From assembly GCF_010093445.1 (NCBI RefSeq), contig NZ_PDWW01000003.1, forward strand, positions 173,481 through 237,480: DNA of 64,000 nucleotides. Reading direction: 5' to 3'. Position 1 is the first letter of the stretch; every line of letters begins with the position of its first letter. The translations under genes were made by a program, and so were the position numbers. Of this stretch, positions 53,054 to 61,222 are shown in pieces. The stretch comes from Pseudoxanthomonas japonensis. GTDB lineage: Bacteria > Pseudomonadota > Gammaproteobacteria > Xanthomonadales > Xanthomonadaceae. The notes under the pieces were generated by a model. The model was not told the origin of the DNA. It searched no databases and worked only from the letters and a program-made list of their open reading frames with translations.

Positions 53054-54232
53054 TCAGATGGATAGCCCGCGAGCGAAGGGCTCGCGAAGCGTGTCCTGCT
53101 GATGCACATCCTGTGATGGACCTTCGGTCAGAAGTTCACGGCCCCATTGCTCGAGTTTCAGGATGTGGTCGGACCCGGCGATCTGTGCGATCACCCGGTT
53201 CGCGGCTCTGTCATCGCCCGCGAAAAGAGCGGCAGCCAGCCGGTCGAGGTCCCGGTCGCCCGTGCCCGCATCGGGTTGCGTTATGCGGTCCTGACCGGGC
53301 AGTGATTGGACCGTGTCTGGTGGAGGCTGGAGATCGTCAGGCCGGGCGTTGCGTTGCTCCGCCGCACGTTCGATCTCCCTCAACGTTGAGGGGTCCGCCC
53401 GTCCTGTTACGGCGCGCGCGTGCTGCTCTTGGAAACTCCGGACGGCCTGTTCCGTTTCCTGGGTAAAGACGTCGCCCGTGGGCACGCGCCGGTTCCGTTC
53501 GGCACGGAGGTCGAGCGTGCGCAGCTGTTCATTGAGTTGTCGAACTTCCTCGCCCGTCTCAAGACGGCGTAGGGCACCATCCTCCATGGCAGGTCGGCCG
53601 ACCGCAGGCAGGACAGGGTTGCCGGCGGGAACACGTCCCGCGTCGAGGTCAGCGACGAATTCCGGTGTCAGCACGGCATGCCAGGCGTCATAGCGGTTCA
53701 ACCTGTCTTCCAGACCATTCTCGCCGTTGTTGATCGCAAGTGTCGTCTTGGAGACATCATCGCGCTCCTGTTCAGGCACTTCGTTCTGCCAGAACCAGAG
53801 GGCGATGCGTTCGCCGTTTCCACGATTTGCAGCAAGCTGGGGATGGCGTGTCAGATCCAGCTCCAGCGCCGCTCCCGCCGTTGCATAGTTGTTCTCTCCG
53901 GTCAACTGCGTGTATCCGCGGCCACGATACAGATAGCCATCGCCAGCATCGTCATTGCCCATACGGTTGCCGTACATCAGCCGCGCCAATTCCTGGGGCC
54001 TGCCTTGCAGCGCCTCCAGTCGTGCCGACTCAAGCGCTTCAAGGCCTTCTCGACGCGCGGATCTGACGGGGATCTGGTTGATGCCCCGCGTGTACCGGAA
54101 GCTCTCCTCCATAAGGGTGAAACCTGAAGACTCGTGGCCCATCTGCGCCATGAAGTTGGCCATTTCCTCGCGCGAGGTTATGCCTGCTTCGCGTGCCGCA
54201 CGCAGCAGGGAGAGTTCGTTCTCGTTCGGCAT
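53054..54232 (-). CDS. GH19 muramidase/chitinase-type enzyme without signal peptide
   Basis: The 392-residue protein has a GH19 domain (1-195) with E34 in MGHES as the likely catalytic acid, RGRGYTQLTGENNY (103-116) and a C-terminal helical part. A PG-binding-1-like repeat lies at about 248-287 (GDVFTQETEQAVRSFQEQ). The last 90 residues (about 300-392) are a Pro/Gln linker and a helical domain (DRDLDRLAAALFAGDDRA) that I do not recognise. There is no signal peptide, so it must leave the cell by a specialised route or act during lysis. AAAAGGA stands 8 bases before the ATG. GC falls to 50 % in places. Confidence 0.85.
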   Translation of the reverse strand: MPNENELSLLRAAREAGITSREEMANFMAQMGHESSGFTLMEESFRYTRGINQIPVRSARREGLEALESARLEALQGRPQELARLMYGNRMGNDDAGDGYLYRGRGYTQLTGENNYATAGAALELDLTRHPQLAANRGNGERIALWFWQNEVPEQERDDVSKTTLAINNGENGLEDRLNRYDAWHAVLTPEFVADLDAGRVPAGNPVLPAVGRPAMEDGALRRLETGEEVRQLNEQLRTLDLRAERNRRVPTGDVFTQETEQAVRSFQEQHARAVTGRADPSTLREIERAAEQRNARPDDLQPPPDTVQSLPGQDRITQPDAGTGDRDLDRLAAALFAGDDRAANRVIAQIAGSDHILKLEQWGRELLTEGPSQDVHQQDTLREPFARGLSI

Positions 54233-54261
54233 CGAAGAAATCCTTTTCGACGGGAGTTGGG

Positions 54262-54837
54262 TCAGGGAATCGCATCTGCCGGGTAATCGGCAGGATCGAA
54301 GCGTTCCAGGAATACGGTGTCGGCACGGGAAAGATCTTGCCGTCGCTCCACGGACCTTCCCTCAAGGCGGTCCAGTCCGTGATGGACGATGCTGACCAGT
54401 CGCCATTGTTTGTTCCCAGGCATGTAATCGAAGCTGTACTCGCTGGACCACAGCTCACGCGAGCCGCCCTCGAAGCGGAGCTTCAGCTCGCCCTTCGCGG
54501 CGCTGAGGCTTTCAAGCGGGTCTCCCATCATTCCGCCACAGGCACGGCAGAGGATGGCATGGGGACTGTCTAGCGCCTCCGTCAGCGAGCCATCAGGACC
54601 GCGCAGAAAGATCAGCAATCCTCGCGGGCGGGAGCCGTCGCTGCGCTCGCGATCGATGATCAGCAGGACATCGTCGTCGCCATCCCCATCCGCATCGCCG
54701 CTAACCTTCATCACCACCGATGCTTCTTTGATGGCGAGCCTCACGATGTTTTCCTCGCCGATGGAGGGCGACGTGACGCAAGCCGTCAACCAGATACATG
54801 AAGCGAAGAGCGTGGTTATGCAAAGCCCCTGGCGCAT
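54262..54837 (-). CDS. Lipoprotein with a calcium-loop motif, predicted immunity protein
   Basis: The 191-residue protein has a lipoprotein signal (LCITTLFASCIWLTAC, cysteine 20) and an Asp-rich loop D48-x-D50-x-D52 (SGDADGDGDDDVLLII) that fits a calcium site. It resembles, in order and layout, the XAC2610 lipoprotein that protects Xanthomonas citri from its own GH19 T4SS effector XAC2609; that pairing is knowledge of the other system, not shown here. AAGGAG is 6 bases before the ATG at 54837. A start at 54855 also has GGAGG. The muramidase gene begins 29 bases downstream. Confidence 0.78.
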   Translation of the reverse strand: MRQGLCITTLFASCIWLTACVTSPSIGEENIVRLAIKEASVVMKVSGDADGDGDDDVLLIIDRERSDGSRPRGLLIFLRGPDGSLTEALDSPHAILCRACGGMMGDPLESLSAAKGELKLRFEGGSRELWSSEYSFDYMPGNKQWRLVSIVHHGLDRLEGRSVERRQDLSRADTVFLERFDPADYPADAIP

Positions 54838-54996
54838 GGACATCTCCTTGGCCATACATGGCCTCCGCCGCAACGGCGAAATGTAGCCACAGGCTTGGCG
54901 CCATTTCCATTTACATTGTTGCGTCGAGCGGCCCTGACCCTGCGCCGGGTATGGACATGCCAGCAAGCGGGTTCCGAATCCGCTGCTGCGGCGACG

Positions 54997-56325
54997 TCAG
55001 TCCACGGTCAGTTCCAACGTTCCATCCGCAAGGCGGGCCTGGACCTTGTCTCCGTGTTGCACCTGCGCCACCGAGCGCACCAGCGTGCCGTCTTCCTTGG
55101 TCACCAGGGCGTAGCCGCGTGCGACGGTCGCTAGCGGGCTGACCGCTTCGAGCGAGCGGGCGAGGGCGCGCAGGCGCAGCGCATCGCGTTGCAGGGTGCG
55201 TGCGACGGCGGCCTGGGGGCGAGGGGTGAGGGCGAGCAGGCGCTCGCGCAGTTGTTCGAGGCGGCGTTGCGGTGCGTGTGCGCGCAGGACAGCGTCGGCG
55301 TGGCGCAGCGATGCGATGCGACGGGCCTGCTGGTGGTGCCACAGGGCATGCAGGCGGCGCGCAGCGTCTTCCTGTCGTCGTCGCAACGCTTCCAGCCGGG
55401 CCTGCGGGCGCAGCGCGTTGAGGCGCAGGCTGGCGCGATCGGCACGCTGCATCGCATTGCGCAGGCGCTGCGCCTGGGTGGTGGCGAGGCGGCGCTGCAA
55501 CACCTGCACGCGCGTCAGCAGGTCGCGTCGGTCGGGCACCAGCAACTCGGCGGCCACCGACGGCGTGGGCGCGCGCAGGTCGGCGGCGAAGTCGGCGAGG
55601 GTGAAGTCCGTCTCGTGGCCGACGGCGGACACCACGAGAACCGGCGACGCCGCGATGGCGCGCGCCAGCCGTTCATCGTTGAACGCCCACAGATCCTCCA
55701 GCGAGCCGCCGCCGCGGGCCACCAGCAGCACGTCGTAGCGACCGCTGCGCGCCGCCCGCTGCAGCATGTCGACGATCTGCGCTGCCGCCGTCTCGCCCTG
55801 CACCTGCACGGGCAGCACGTCGACCTCCAACAGCGGGAATCGCCGCTGCAGCACACTGAGCACGTCGCGCACGGCCGCACCGGTCGGCGATGTCAGCACG
55901 GCGAGTCGCTGTACGTGGGCGGGCAGGGGCCGCTTGCGGGCGTCGTCGAACAGGCCTTCCGCGGTGAGTCGCGCCTTCAGTTCCTCGAACGCACGGCGCA
56001 GTGCGCCTTCGCCGGCTTCCTCCAGGCTGTCGATGACCAGCTGGTAGTCGCCGCGCGCTTCGTACAGGGTCAGCCGGCCGCGCGCGAGTACGCGCAGGCC
56101 CTCGCGCGGGGCGAACTTCAGCCACTGGCTCTTCGGCTTGAACATCGCGCAGCGCACCTGTGCGCGCGCGTCCTTCAGCGTGAAATACAGGTGGCCCGAA
56201 GCCGGACGCGTGACGTTGCCCAGCTCGCCCTCCACCCACACCAGCGGGAACGCACCCTCGAGCAGGTCGCGCGCCAGCGTGTTCAGCTGGGTGGGCGTGA
56301 GGATGTCGCGGGCGGTGTCGGTCAT
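54997..56325 (-). CDS. xseA: Exodeoxyribonuclease VII large subunit
   Basis: The 442-residue subunit has the N-terminal OB domain ([16 protein letters not shown] [23 protein letters not shown], shortened here as [11 protein letters not shown]), the catalytic region [37 protein letters not shown] and [21 protein letters not shown], then the long helical arm and a C-terminal VARGYALV repeat. With XseB it degrades single-stranded DNA. xseB is not in the window. The ATG at 56325 precedes the conserved part. Confidence 0.95.
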   Translation of the reverse strand: MTDTARDILTPTQLNTLARDLLEGAFPLVWVEGELGNVTRPASGHLYFTLKDARAQVRCAMFKPKSQWLKFAPREGLRVLARGRLTLYEARGDYQLVIDSLEEAGEGALRRAFEELKARLTAEGLFDDARKRPLPAHVQRLAVLTSPTGAAVRDVLSVLQRRFPLLEVDVLPVQVQGETAAAQIVDMLQRAARSGRYDVLLVARGGGSLEDLWAFNDERLARAIAASPVLVVSAVGHETDFTLADFAADLRAPTPSVAAELLVPDRRDLLTRVQVLQRRLATTQAQRLRNAMQRADRASLRLNALRPQARLEALRRRQEDAARRLHALWHHQQARRIASLRHADAVLRAHAPQRRLEQLRERLLALTPRPQAAVARTLQRDALRLRALARSLEAVSPLATVARGYALVTKEDGTLVRSVAQVQHGDKVQARLADGTLELTVD

Positions 56326-56444
56326 GGTGCAAGGATAAACGCTCGCGACGAAGGACACCGCGAATGCCTGCGACAGGCGGTCGCAGGCGGTGGGGCGCAT
56401 TCCGTGCTGGAATGGCGCGCTCCCGTCGGCCGGAATCGTCCTCC

Positions 56445-57728
56445 ATGCTCACGTCCCGCTGGTCCCGTCCCTTGTTGCCGGTGTTGCTCGCCGCGCTGTC
56501 CGCCTGTTCGCCCCCGGGCGAACCGGTGCCCGCGGCCGTTGCGCCCTCATCCGTCGTGGACGTGGTGGACCTTCCTTCGCCGCCGGGCGCCGCACAGCCC
56601 GACCTGGTCTCGACGCCGGACGGTGCGCTGCTGTTGAGCTGGATCGAACCGGTGGACGGGGCAGGCCATCGGCTGCGTTTCAGCCGCCGGCCTGCCGGGA
56701 CGGAGGGCTGGGAGTCACCGCGCACGATCGCCGAAGGCGACACGTGGTTCGTCAACTGGGCCGATACACCGCATGTGTATGCACTGCCGGACGGCTCGCT
56801 GTGGGCGCACTGGCTGCGCAGTACCGGGCCGTCGCGGATGGATTACGGCATCGACCTGGTACGTTCCGCCGATGGCGGCACCACGTGGAGCGCGCCGCAA
56901 CTGGTGCATCCGTCGGGCACGCCCGGCGACCATGGTTTCGTGACGTTCTGGCCGCAGGCGCGCGACCGGTTGGGTATCGCATGGCTGGACAGCCGGCAGA
57001 AGGCAGCGTCCGGACATGCGGGTCACGACGGAGGAGGACACGACCACGCAGGCGGTGCGGCGATGATGCTGCGTGCCGCGACCTACGATGCGCAGGCGAA
57101 GCAGGTGGGAGAGTGGTCACTGGATACGTCCACCTGCGACTGCTGCACCACCTCGTCCGCCGTGACGGATCGTGGCGTCGTGGTCGTCTATCGCGGACGC
57201 GGCGATGGCGAGATCCGCGATACGCGCATCGTTCGCTTCGACGGTCAGCGCTGGACGTCGCCTCGCGACGTGCATGCGGATGGCTGGAAGATCGCCGGTT
57301 GCCCCGTCAACGGACCGGTGGCGGTGGCGGACGGTGCCACGGTCTGGGTCGCGTGGTACACGGAAGCCGGTGGCGTGCCGGAACTGCGTGCGGCACGTTC
57401 GGACGACGCCGGCGATACGTTCGGTGCGCCGGTGACGCTGGCGAAGGGCATGCAGGTGCTGGGTCGCTTGGGCCTGGTGCATGGCGATGGCCACCTGCTG
57501 GTGAGCTGGCTGGAGCAAGCGCAGGACGAACGCCAGACGCTGGTGCTGGCGCGCTACGACCACGCCTGGGCGGGGGCGCAGCGCGTCGATGTCGCGACGC
57601 TGTCCGCACGTGGACGCGCGAGCGGCATCCCGCGACTGCAATGGCACGACGATGCCGCCTGGCTGGTGTGGACCGATGTGGCCGGCGAAAGGCCGCGGTT
57701 GCAAAGCGCGCGCGTCGTGTTCCGCTGA
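56445..57728 (+). CDS. BNR/sialidase-fold lipoprotein with His-, Met- and Cys-rich metal segment
   Basis: The 427-residue lipoprotein (lipid cysteine 21 in ALSAC) has repeated Asp-box-like sequences ([22 protein letters not shown]), so it folds as a beta-propeller. An insert at 191-208 has [14 protein letters not shown] followed by MM, and 231-234 has CDCC; both are potential copper ligands. No sialidase catalytic set (Arg triad, Tyr/Glu) was evident, so the enzyme label should not be used. It opens the copper cluster that includes PCu(A)C and an OprC-type receptor. Metal binding by the insert is an inference. Confidence 0.8.
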   Translation: MLTSRWSRPLLPVLLAALSACSPPGEPVPAAVAPSSVVDVVDLPSPPGAAQPDLVSTPDGALLLSWIEPVDGAGHRLRFSRRPAGTEGWESPRTIAEGDTWFVNWADTPHVYALPDGSLWAHWLRSTGPSRMDYGIDLVRSADGGTTWSAPQLVHPSGTPGDHGFVTFWPQARDRLGIAWLDSRQKAASGHAGHDGGGHDHAGGAAMMLRAATYDAQAKQVGEWSLDTSTCDCCTTSSAVTDRGVVVVYRGRGDGEIRDTRIVRFDGQRWTSPRDVHADGWKIAGCPVNGPVAVADGATVWVAWYTEAGGVPELRAARSDDAGDTFGAPVTLAKGMQVLGRLGLVHGDGHLLVSWLEQAQDERQTLVLARYDHAWAGAQRVDVATLSARGRASGIPRLQWHDDAAWLVWTDVAGERPRLQSARVVFR

Positions 57729-57792
57729 TGCGCCCGGGTGCGACACTTCGTCGCACCTGACCTGCATGACACGCTCCGGTTAGAATCCCGCG

Positions 57793-58206
57793 GTGATTCG
57801 TTCGTCCGTCTTCCTCCGACCGATGCTGCAGCTGGCCTTGCTGGCGGCGCTGCTGATGGCGTTCGCGCCGTCGGTCACGCGGTGGGTGACCGCCACGGGA
57901 TCGCAGGTGCTGGCCGGCTGGACCGAGCTGTGTACGACCGATGGCATCAAGTGGGTCGATACGCGGGCCGAATCGCCGGTCGCCAAGGCCCCGTTCGGCA
58001 AGGCGCCATCACCCGCCGGCATGACGATGGGTGCCGATTGCGCCTACTGCACGCTGGCGGCCGCATTGCCGCTGTTGCTGCTCTGTATCGCCCTGCTGTT
58101 TCCGCGCCTCTCGGGCGGCTTCCTCGTGGGGTTGCCGGCGCTTCCACGCGTGGGACGACTGCGCCTGCGCGGCCTGGGCGGGCAAGGGCCGCCCGTCCTG
58201 CTCTGA
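57793..58206 (+). CDS. DUF2946 membrane protein
   Basis: The 137-residue protein starts with GTG at 57793. It has two hydrophobic segments (about 13-28 and 88-104) around a polar stretch with ELCTTDG and, between them, the CAYC pair typical of DUF2946. The family is often found next to copper genes, and the cysteine pair may bind copper. It stands between the BNR lipoprotein and a TonB receptor. Confidence 0.82.
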   Translation: MIRSSVFLRPMLQLALLAALLMAFAPSVTRWVTATGSQVLAGWTELCTTDGIKWVDTRAESPVAKAPFGKAPSPAGMTMGADCAYCTLAAALPLLLLCIALLFPRLSGGFLVGLPALPRVGRLRLRGLGGQGPPVLL

Positions 58207-58268
58207 ACCACAAGACCCCTGGTTGACCTTGCGGCCCGTGCGCCGCGTCCTTGTGCTTTGGAGTGTCC

Positions 58269-60470
58269 ATGTCCCTGTCTTTCCGGGCGACGCCGCGTGC
58301 GTCCTGCCTGTCCGTGGCCGTTGCCGCGGCCCTGTCCGTTCCGTCCTTCGCCTTCGCGGCGGACCCCGTTGCGTTGCCCGACGGCTCCCGCGCCACCCAG
58401 CTCGACACGGTCGAGGTCAAAGGCCACAAGGCCGGCCTCGAGCAGGTCGCCGGCACCGGCACGCGCCTGTCGCTGACCCTGATGGAAACCCCGGCGTCGG
58501 TCACCGTCATCGACCGCGATGCGCTCGATGCGCGTGGCGTGCGCACCACGCAGGAAGCGCTGGCCGGCATTCCCGGCCTCACCGTCGCGTCGCCGCCGGG
58601 CAACGGCAATGCGGTGACGTACCGCGGCTTCTCCGGCAGCCAGATCACCCAGCTGTTCAACGGCATCGACGTGCAGTACGCCAGCATCGCCGCGCGCCCC
58701 GTGGACGCGTGGCAGTACGAGCGGGTGGAAGCGATCGGCGGGCCGTCGAGCTTCCTCTATGGCGCCGGTGCGGTCGGCGGCACGATCAACTACGTCACCC
58801 GCCTGGCGCAACTGGACCGCGACGAAGCCGCCGTGCAGGCGTCGTGGGGTTCGTTCCGCGACGGCACGCTGGCGATGGGGGCCAACCTGCGCATCGGCGG
58901 CGACGAGGCGCGCCAGGCCGTTCGCGTGGATGCGAGCGCGCGCGATGGCGAGAGCTGGATCGACGGTCAGGAGCGCGAGGCGTCGACACTCGCCGCCTCG
59001 TGGCTGGTGCAACTGGCGCCCACGCTGCGCCACACCCTGGCGGTGGAGGTCCAGCAGGAGGACAGCCATCGTCCGTACTGGGGCACGCCGGTGCGCCAGC
59101 CGGCCACCGGCCGCCTGTCGGTGCTGCCGGAGACCGTCGGCCGCAACTACAACGTCGCCGACGGCTACTACGGACAGGACGTGCGCTGGGCGCGTTCGCT
59201 GCTGGAATGGATGCCGGGTGAGCACGACACCGTGCGCAACACGGTCTATCACTACGACGCGCTGCGCGACTATCGCAACGTCGAGAGCTACCGGCTGACC
59301 GCCGGCAACGACGGCGTGATCCGTTCGGGCACGCTGCTGCAGCGGCACGACCAGCAGGTCTACGGCAACCGCCTGGAATGGAGCCATGACGGCACGCTGT
59401 TCGGACTGCCCACGCAGTGGGCCACGGGCCTGGATGTCAGCTACAACCGGCAGACGCGTTTTCCGCTGTCGCTCTCGGCCACCGTGGACACGGTACCGCT
59501 CGACGCCGTCACGCCGGGCCGCTTCCTCGACGTACCCGGCACGGCGATCGTCTACACGCCGGACCGCACCAACCGTCTGCACACGCAGGCGCTCTATGTC
59601 GAGAACCTGACCGAACTGACCCCGTCGCTGTCGCTGCTGACCGGCGTGCGCCGCGACCGCATCGTGCTGGACGTCGTCAACCATCGCGCAGTCACGCCCA
59701 CCAATCCCGCGCGTTTCGAGCGCGAGTACACCCCCACGACCGGGCGTGCCGCGCTCACCTGGTCCATCGCCCCGCAGGCGAGCGTCTACGTTCAGTACAG
59801 CACTGCGGCCGATCCACCGGCCGGCATCCTCAGTACGGCCAACTTCGCCACGCTGCGCGACTTCGACCTGACCACCGGACGCCAGGGCGAGATCGGGACG
59901 AAGCTGCAGACGCGTGACGGACGCAGCTTCGCCACGCTGGCCGCGTATCGCATCGTGCGGCGCAATCTCGCCATCACCGATCCTGCCAATCCGGGGCAGA
60001 CATTGCCGGTCGGCCAGCAATCCTCGCGCGGTATCGAAGCGGCGTTCGGCTGGCGTCCGCTGGAGGCGTTGAGCGTCGAAGGCAACCTGGCCTGGGTCGA
60101 TGCGACGCTGGACGACTTCTACGAGAACGTCGGCGGCGTGCCCGTGTCGCGCGCGGGCAACCAGCCCACCAACACGCCCTCGCGCGTCGGCAACCTGTGG
60201 CTGGACTACACCTTCACGCCACGCTGGTCCGCCGGCATCGACCTGCGCGGCGTGTCGTCGTGCTACGCCAATGCCGCCAACACGCTGTCGACGGCGGGCT
60301 ACGCGACATGGGGGGCGCACGTGGGTTTCCGCTGGAACGACCGTACGGAACTGACCGTGCGTGGCCGCAACCTCGGCGACCGCACCCATGTGGTGTACGC
60401 GCTGGGCAGCACGATGGCCTATCTCGGCGATCCGCGCAGCTGGGAAGTCGTGCTGCGGAAGACGTTCTGA
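58269..60470 (+). CDS. TonB-dependent outer-membrane receptor
   Basis: The 733-residue receptor has a signal peptide (to about ADP), a TonB box LDTVEVKG near 45-52, a plug domain (SVTVIDRDALDARGV, PSSFLYGAGAVGGTINYV) and a long beta-barrel ending in an aromatic residue (LRKTF). It is of the siderophore-receptor type. Context with PCu(A)C and a copper receptor suggests a copper-chelate or similar ligand, but this is an inference. GGAG is 5 bases before the ATG at 58269. Confidence 0.92.
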   Translation: MSLSFRATPRASCLSVAVAAALSVPSFAFAADPVALPDGSRATQLDTVEVKGHKAGLEQVAGTGTRLSLTLMETPASVTVIDRDALDARGVRTTQEALAGIPGLTVASPPGNGNAVTYRGFSGSQITQLFNGIDVQYASIAARPVDAWQYERVEAIGGPSSFLYGAGAVGGTINYVTRLAQLDRDEAAVQASWGSFRDGTLAMGANLRIGGDEARQAVRVDASARDGESWIDGQEREASTLAASWLVQLAPTLRHTLAVEVQQEDSHRPYWGTPVRQPATGRLSVLPETVGRNYNVADGYYGQDVRWARSLLEWMPGEHDTVRNTVYHYDALRDYRNVESYRLTAGNDGVIRSGTLLQRHDQQVYGNRLEWSHDGTLFGLPTQWATGLDVSYNRQTRFPLSLSATVDTVPLDAVTPGRFLDVPGTAIVYTPDRTNRLHTQALYVENLTELTPSLSLLTGVRRDRIVLDVVNHRAVTPTNPARFEREYTPTTGRAALTWSIAPQASVYVQYSTAADPPAGILSTANFATLRDFDLTTGRQGEIGTKLQTRDGRSFATLAAYRIVRRNLAITDPANPGQTLPVGQQSSRGIEAAFGWRPLEALSVEGNLAWVDATLDDFYENVGGVPVSRAGNQPTNTPSRVGNLWLDYTFTPRWSAGIDLRGVSSCYANAANTLSTAGYATWGAHVGFRWNDRTELTVRGRNLGDRTHVVYALGSTMAYLGDPRSWEVVLRKTF

Positions 60471-60673
60471 TGCGGTCGTGGCGCCCCGTGCGCCGCGTCG
60501 CGCGACCGGAGAATCCCTTGGACACGATCTTCTTCCTCGGCGTCGGCACGTGGCTGATCGCGTGGGCGTGTGCGCTCGGCCTTCATCGGCTCGCGCATAC
60601 GCATGCGGCTCCATCGCCGATGACGCTCTTCGATACCCCTGTCCCGCCCACCCGGATGGAGACGCTGGAATGA
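60470..60673 (+). CDS. Small membrane protein of the copper cluster
   Basis: The 67-residue protein has a basic N-terminus, one membrane helix (about 20-38, IFFLGVGTWLIAWACALGL) and a C-terminal LHRLAHTHAAPS with three histidines. Its ATG overlaps the receptor stop (TGATG) and its stop overlaps the PCu(A)C start, so all three are coupled. Function unknown. The His residues and context suggest copper handling. Confidence 0.75.
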   Translation: MRSWRPVRRVARPENPLDTIFFLGVGTWLIAWACALGLHRLAHTHAAPSPMTLFDTPVPPTRMETLE

Positions 60674-61158
60674 AACTTCCCCTTGCCGGCCTGTTGGCGT
60701 TGGCGCTGGCGCTGGCGGCATGCCAGCCGTCGTCGCCGCCGGCCGCACATGACGCCGGGCCTCGCGCTGGCATGAGCGTGGGCTCGCCGTGGCTGCGCGA
60801 GTCGCCGCCCGGCGCGCCCGTGGTCGGCGGTTTCCTGACACTGCACAACGGCACCCGGATCGACGACCGGTTGCTGTCCGTGGAGAGCGCGGCAGCCGAG
60901 CGCATCGAGATCCACACGATGCGCGACGACGATGGCGTCGCCCGCATGCGCCGCCTCGCCGATGGCCTGCCACTGCCTGCCGGCGCCACGGTCGAGCTTA
61001 AGCCGGGCGGCTTCCACCTGATGTTCATCCAGCCACATGCCGCGCTGGAAGCCGGCGGGCGCGTCGACGCCACGCTGGTGTTCGAGCACGCGGGCCGCGT
61101 GCCCGTCGTGTTCGATGTCCGTCCACCCGGTGCCAGGGCGCCGGCCGCGCATCACTGA
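60670..61158 (+). CDS. PCu(A)C periplasmic copper chaperone, lipoprotein form
   Basis: The 162-residue protein has a lipobox (ALALAAC) and a PCu(A)C domain. The metal motif H-x10-M-x22-H-x-M is complete: HTMRDDDGVARM then GGFHLMFI. This binds Cu(I) and in other bacteria delivers it to cytochrome oxidase CuA or cbb3 centres. The end HH adds two histidines. A standard secreted form would be soluble; here it is probably membrane-anchored. It overlaps its neighbour by 4 bases. Confidence 0.92.
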   Translation: MKLPLAGLLALALALAACQPSSPPAAHDAGPRAGMSVGSPWLRESPPGAPVVGGFLTLHNGTRIDDRLLSVESAAAERIEIHTMRDDDGVARMRRLADGLPLPAGATVELKPGGFHLMFIQPHAALEAGGRVDATLVFEHAGRVPVVFDVRPPGARAPAAHH

Positions 61159-61222
61159 TGATCGTTCCGTTTCCTCCTTTCCTTTCCCGCGGGTGCCGCG
61201 CATCCGCCTCACGGAGTCCTCC

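Noticed and set aside
53054..53354. XVIPCD secretion domain at the C-terminus of the GH19 protein
   Set aside because: Its usual His-Pro and FAVQG-like motifs were not seen by eye, so I did not call it. A profile search could still find a divergent form.
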